DNA of 6,641 bases from Betaproteobacteria bacterium (GTDB lineage: Bacteria; Pseudomonadota; Gammaproteobacteria; Burkholderiales; SG8-39). This document shows, piece after piece, positions 6,058 to 6,641 of this stretch. Location of the stretch: positions 1-6,641 of the forward strand of contig CANIIN010000152.1 in the NCBI GenBank assembly GCA_947467405.1, in the 5' to 3' direction. The first letter of the stretch is position 1, and each line of letters begins with the position of its first letter. The position numbers were made by a program, and so were the translations under genes. A model generated the notes under the pieces. That model worked only from the letters and a program-made list of their open reading frames with translations. It was not told the origin of the DNA and made no database searches.

Positions 6058-6641
6058 ATGGACATGCATTTTTCGGAACAAGAAAACGCCTTTCGCCACG
6101 AAGTGCGCGAGTTTCTGCGCACCCATGCGCCGGAGTCCCTGCAGCGGAATTTCCGCGCCGGGCGCCGGCAGACCAAGCAGGAGATGGTCGATTGGCAGCG
6201 CGTTCTCAACAAGCGCGGCTGGGCCACGCCGCACTGGCCCAAGGAATGGGGCGGCGCGGCACTGTCGCCGGTCAAGCGCTTCATCCTCGGCGAGGAGATG
6301 GCGCTGGCGGGTGTGCCGGACGTCATCGGCTTCAATTCGCGCATGATCGGCCCGGCGCTGCTCGCGTTCGGCACCGAGGCGCAGAAGGCGCACTTCCTGC
6401 CGAAAATCGCCAACCTCGACATCTGGTTCTGCCAGGGATTTTCCGAGCCGGGCTCGGGTTCGGATCTCGCCTCGTTGCGCAGCGCCGCCGTTCGCGACGG
6501 CGATCATTACGTCATCAACGGTCACAAGATCTGGACCTCGCATGCACATCGCGCCGACTGGATGTTCGGGCTGTTCCGCACCGATCCGGCGGCGCGCAAG
6601 CAGAGGGGCATCAGCTTCATCCTGCTGGACATGAAGTCGCC
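6058..6641 (+). CDS. Acyl-CoA dehydrogenase, N-terminal part (3' end outside window)
   Basis: A flavoenzyme that introduces an alpha,beta double bond into an acyl-CoA, passing electrons to electron-transfer flavoprotein. The frame from the ATG at 6058 stays open to the window end: 194 complete codons of a protein family usually about 380-400 residues. The opening MDMHFSEQENAFRHEVREFL is the typical N-terminal helical domain, followed by KRGWATPHWPKEWGG. The family signature CQGFSEPGSGSDLASL (residues 125-140) marks the start of the middle beta domain that contacts FAD and substrate. VINGHKIWTS (152-161) follows, with the FAD-stacking-region tryptophan W159. The PHWPKEWGG and CQGFSEPGSGSDLASL wording resembles the PimC-like branch, whose members commonly pair with a second, smaller dehydrogenase subunit. 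The catalytic glutamate lies in the missing half. The ribosome binding site is poor (GACGAG, 6 bases upstream), and an ATG at 6064 is an alternative start. The gene is 78 bases after the TctC gene, with no clear terminator between. Confidence 0.93.
   Translation, partial: MDMHFSEQENAFRHEVREFLRTHAPESLQRNFRAGRRQTKQEMVDWQRVLNKRGWATPHWPKEWGGAALSPVKRFILGEEMALAGVPDVIGFNSRMIGPALLAFGTEAQKAHFLPKIANLDIWFCQGFSEPGSGSDLASLRSAAVRDGDHYVINGHKIWTSHAHRADWMFGLFRTDPAARKQRGISFILLDMKS

Noticed and set aside
5017..6549. 510-codon open frame on the minus strand
   Set aside because: It lies antisense to the TctC gene and the dehydrogenase gene, crosses their intergenic gap, and its translation is His/Arg/Gly-rich low-information sequence with no family motif. 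It is a by-product of the G/C-biased third codon positions of the real genes.

Overview
The window is a GC-rich, plus-strand-only stretch of a proteobacterial chromosome or large replicon. It most likely comes from a betaproteobacterium of the Burkholderiales type. This rests on two Bug/TctC-type periplasmic binding proteins, a family hugely expanded in that group, placed next to CoA-dependent catabolic genes. The strong G/C preference at third codon positions fits this. That same bias creates long open frames on the opposite strand, which I treat as shadows. The species cannot be named from the sequence.

Layout, left to right: (1) 1-679, the C-terminal two thirds of a TctC/Bug solute-binding protein, cut by the window edge. 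(2) 680-843, an intergenic region with a nested inverted repeat just upstream of a good ribosome binding site. (3) 844-2055, a complete LivJ-type ABC substrate-binding protein (Peripla_BP_6 class) with a signal peptide. (4) 2056-2157, a short gap holding a 21-bp stem-loop that looks like a terminator or mRNA-processing hairpin. (5) 2158-3789, a complete AMP-forming acyl-CoA ligase (ANL superfamily). (6) 3790-3891, a leader with 2.5 copies of a 14-bp tandem repeat. (7) 3892-4809, a crotonase-fold (enoyl-CoA hydratase/isomerase) protein that lacks both glutamates of the classical hydratase. (8) 4810-5010, an intergenic region with a perfect 16-bp hairpin (probable terminator), then a second palindrome beside a possible promoter. 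(9) 5011-5979, a complete TctC/Bug binding protein. (10) 6058-6641, the N-terminal half of an acyl-CoA dehydrogenase that runs off the window.

Taken together this looks like a peripheral catabolic cluster for an organic acid, probably an aromatic, alicyclic or branched carboxylate. Binding proteins capture it in the periplasm, the ligase makes its CoA thioester, and the dehydrogenase and crotonase carry out beta-oxidation-like steps. The substrate is not determinable from the sequence. No permease, ATPase, regulator, thiolase or hydroxyacyl-CoA dehydrogenase lies inside the window, so the three binding proteins are orphans as far as can be seen. No RNA gene, mobile element or CRISPR array was recognised. 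I did not find a clearly novel system. The points most worth checking are the crotonase active site, the intergenic hairpins and tandem repeat, and the mix of two binding-protein classes in one catabolic cluster.
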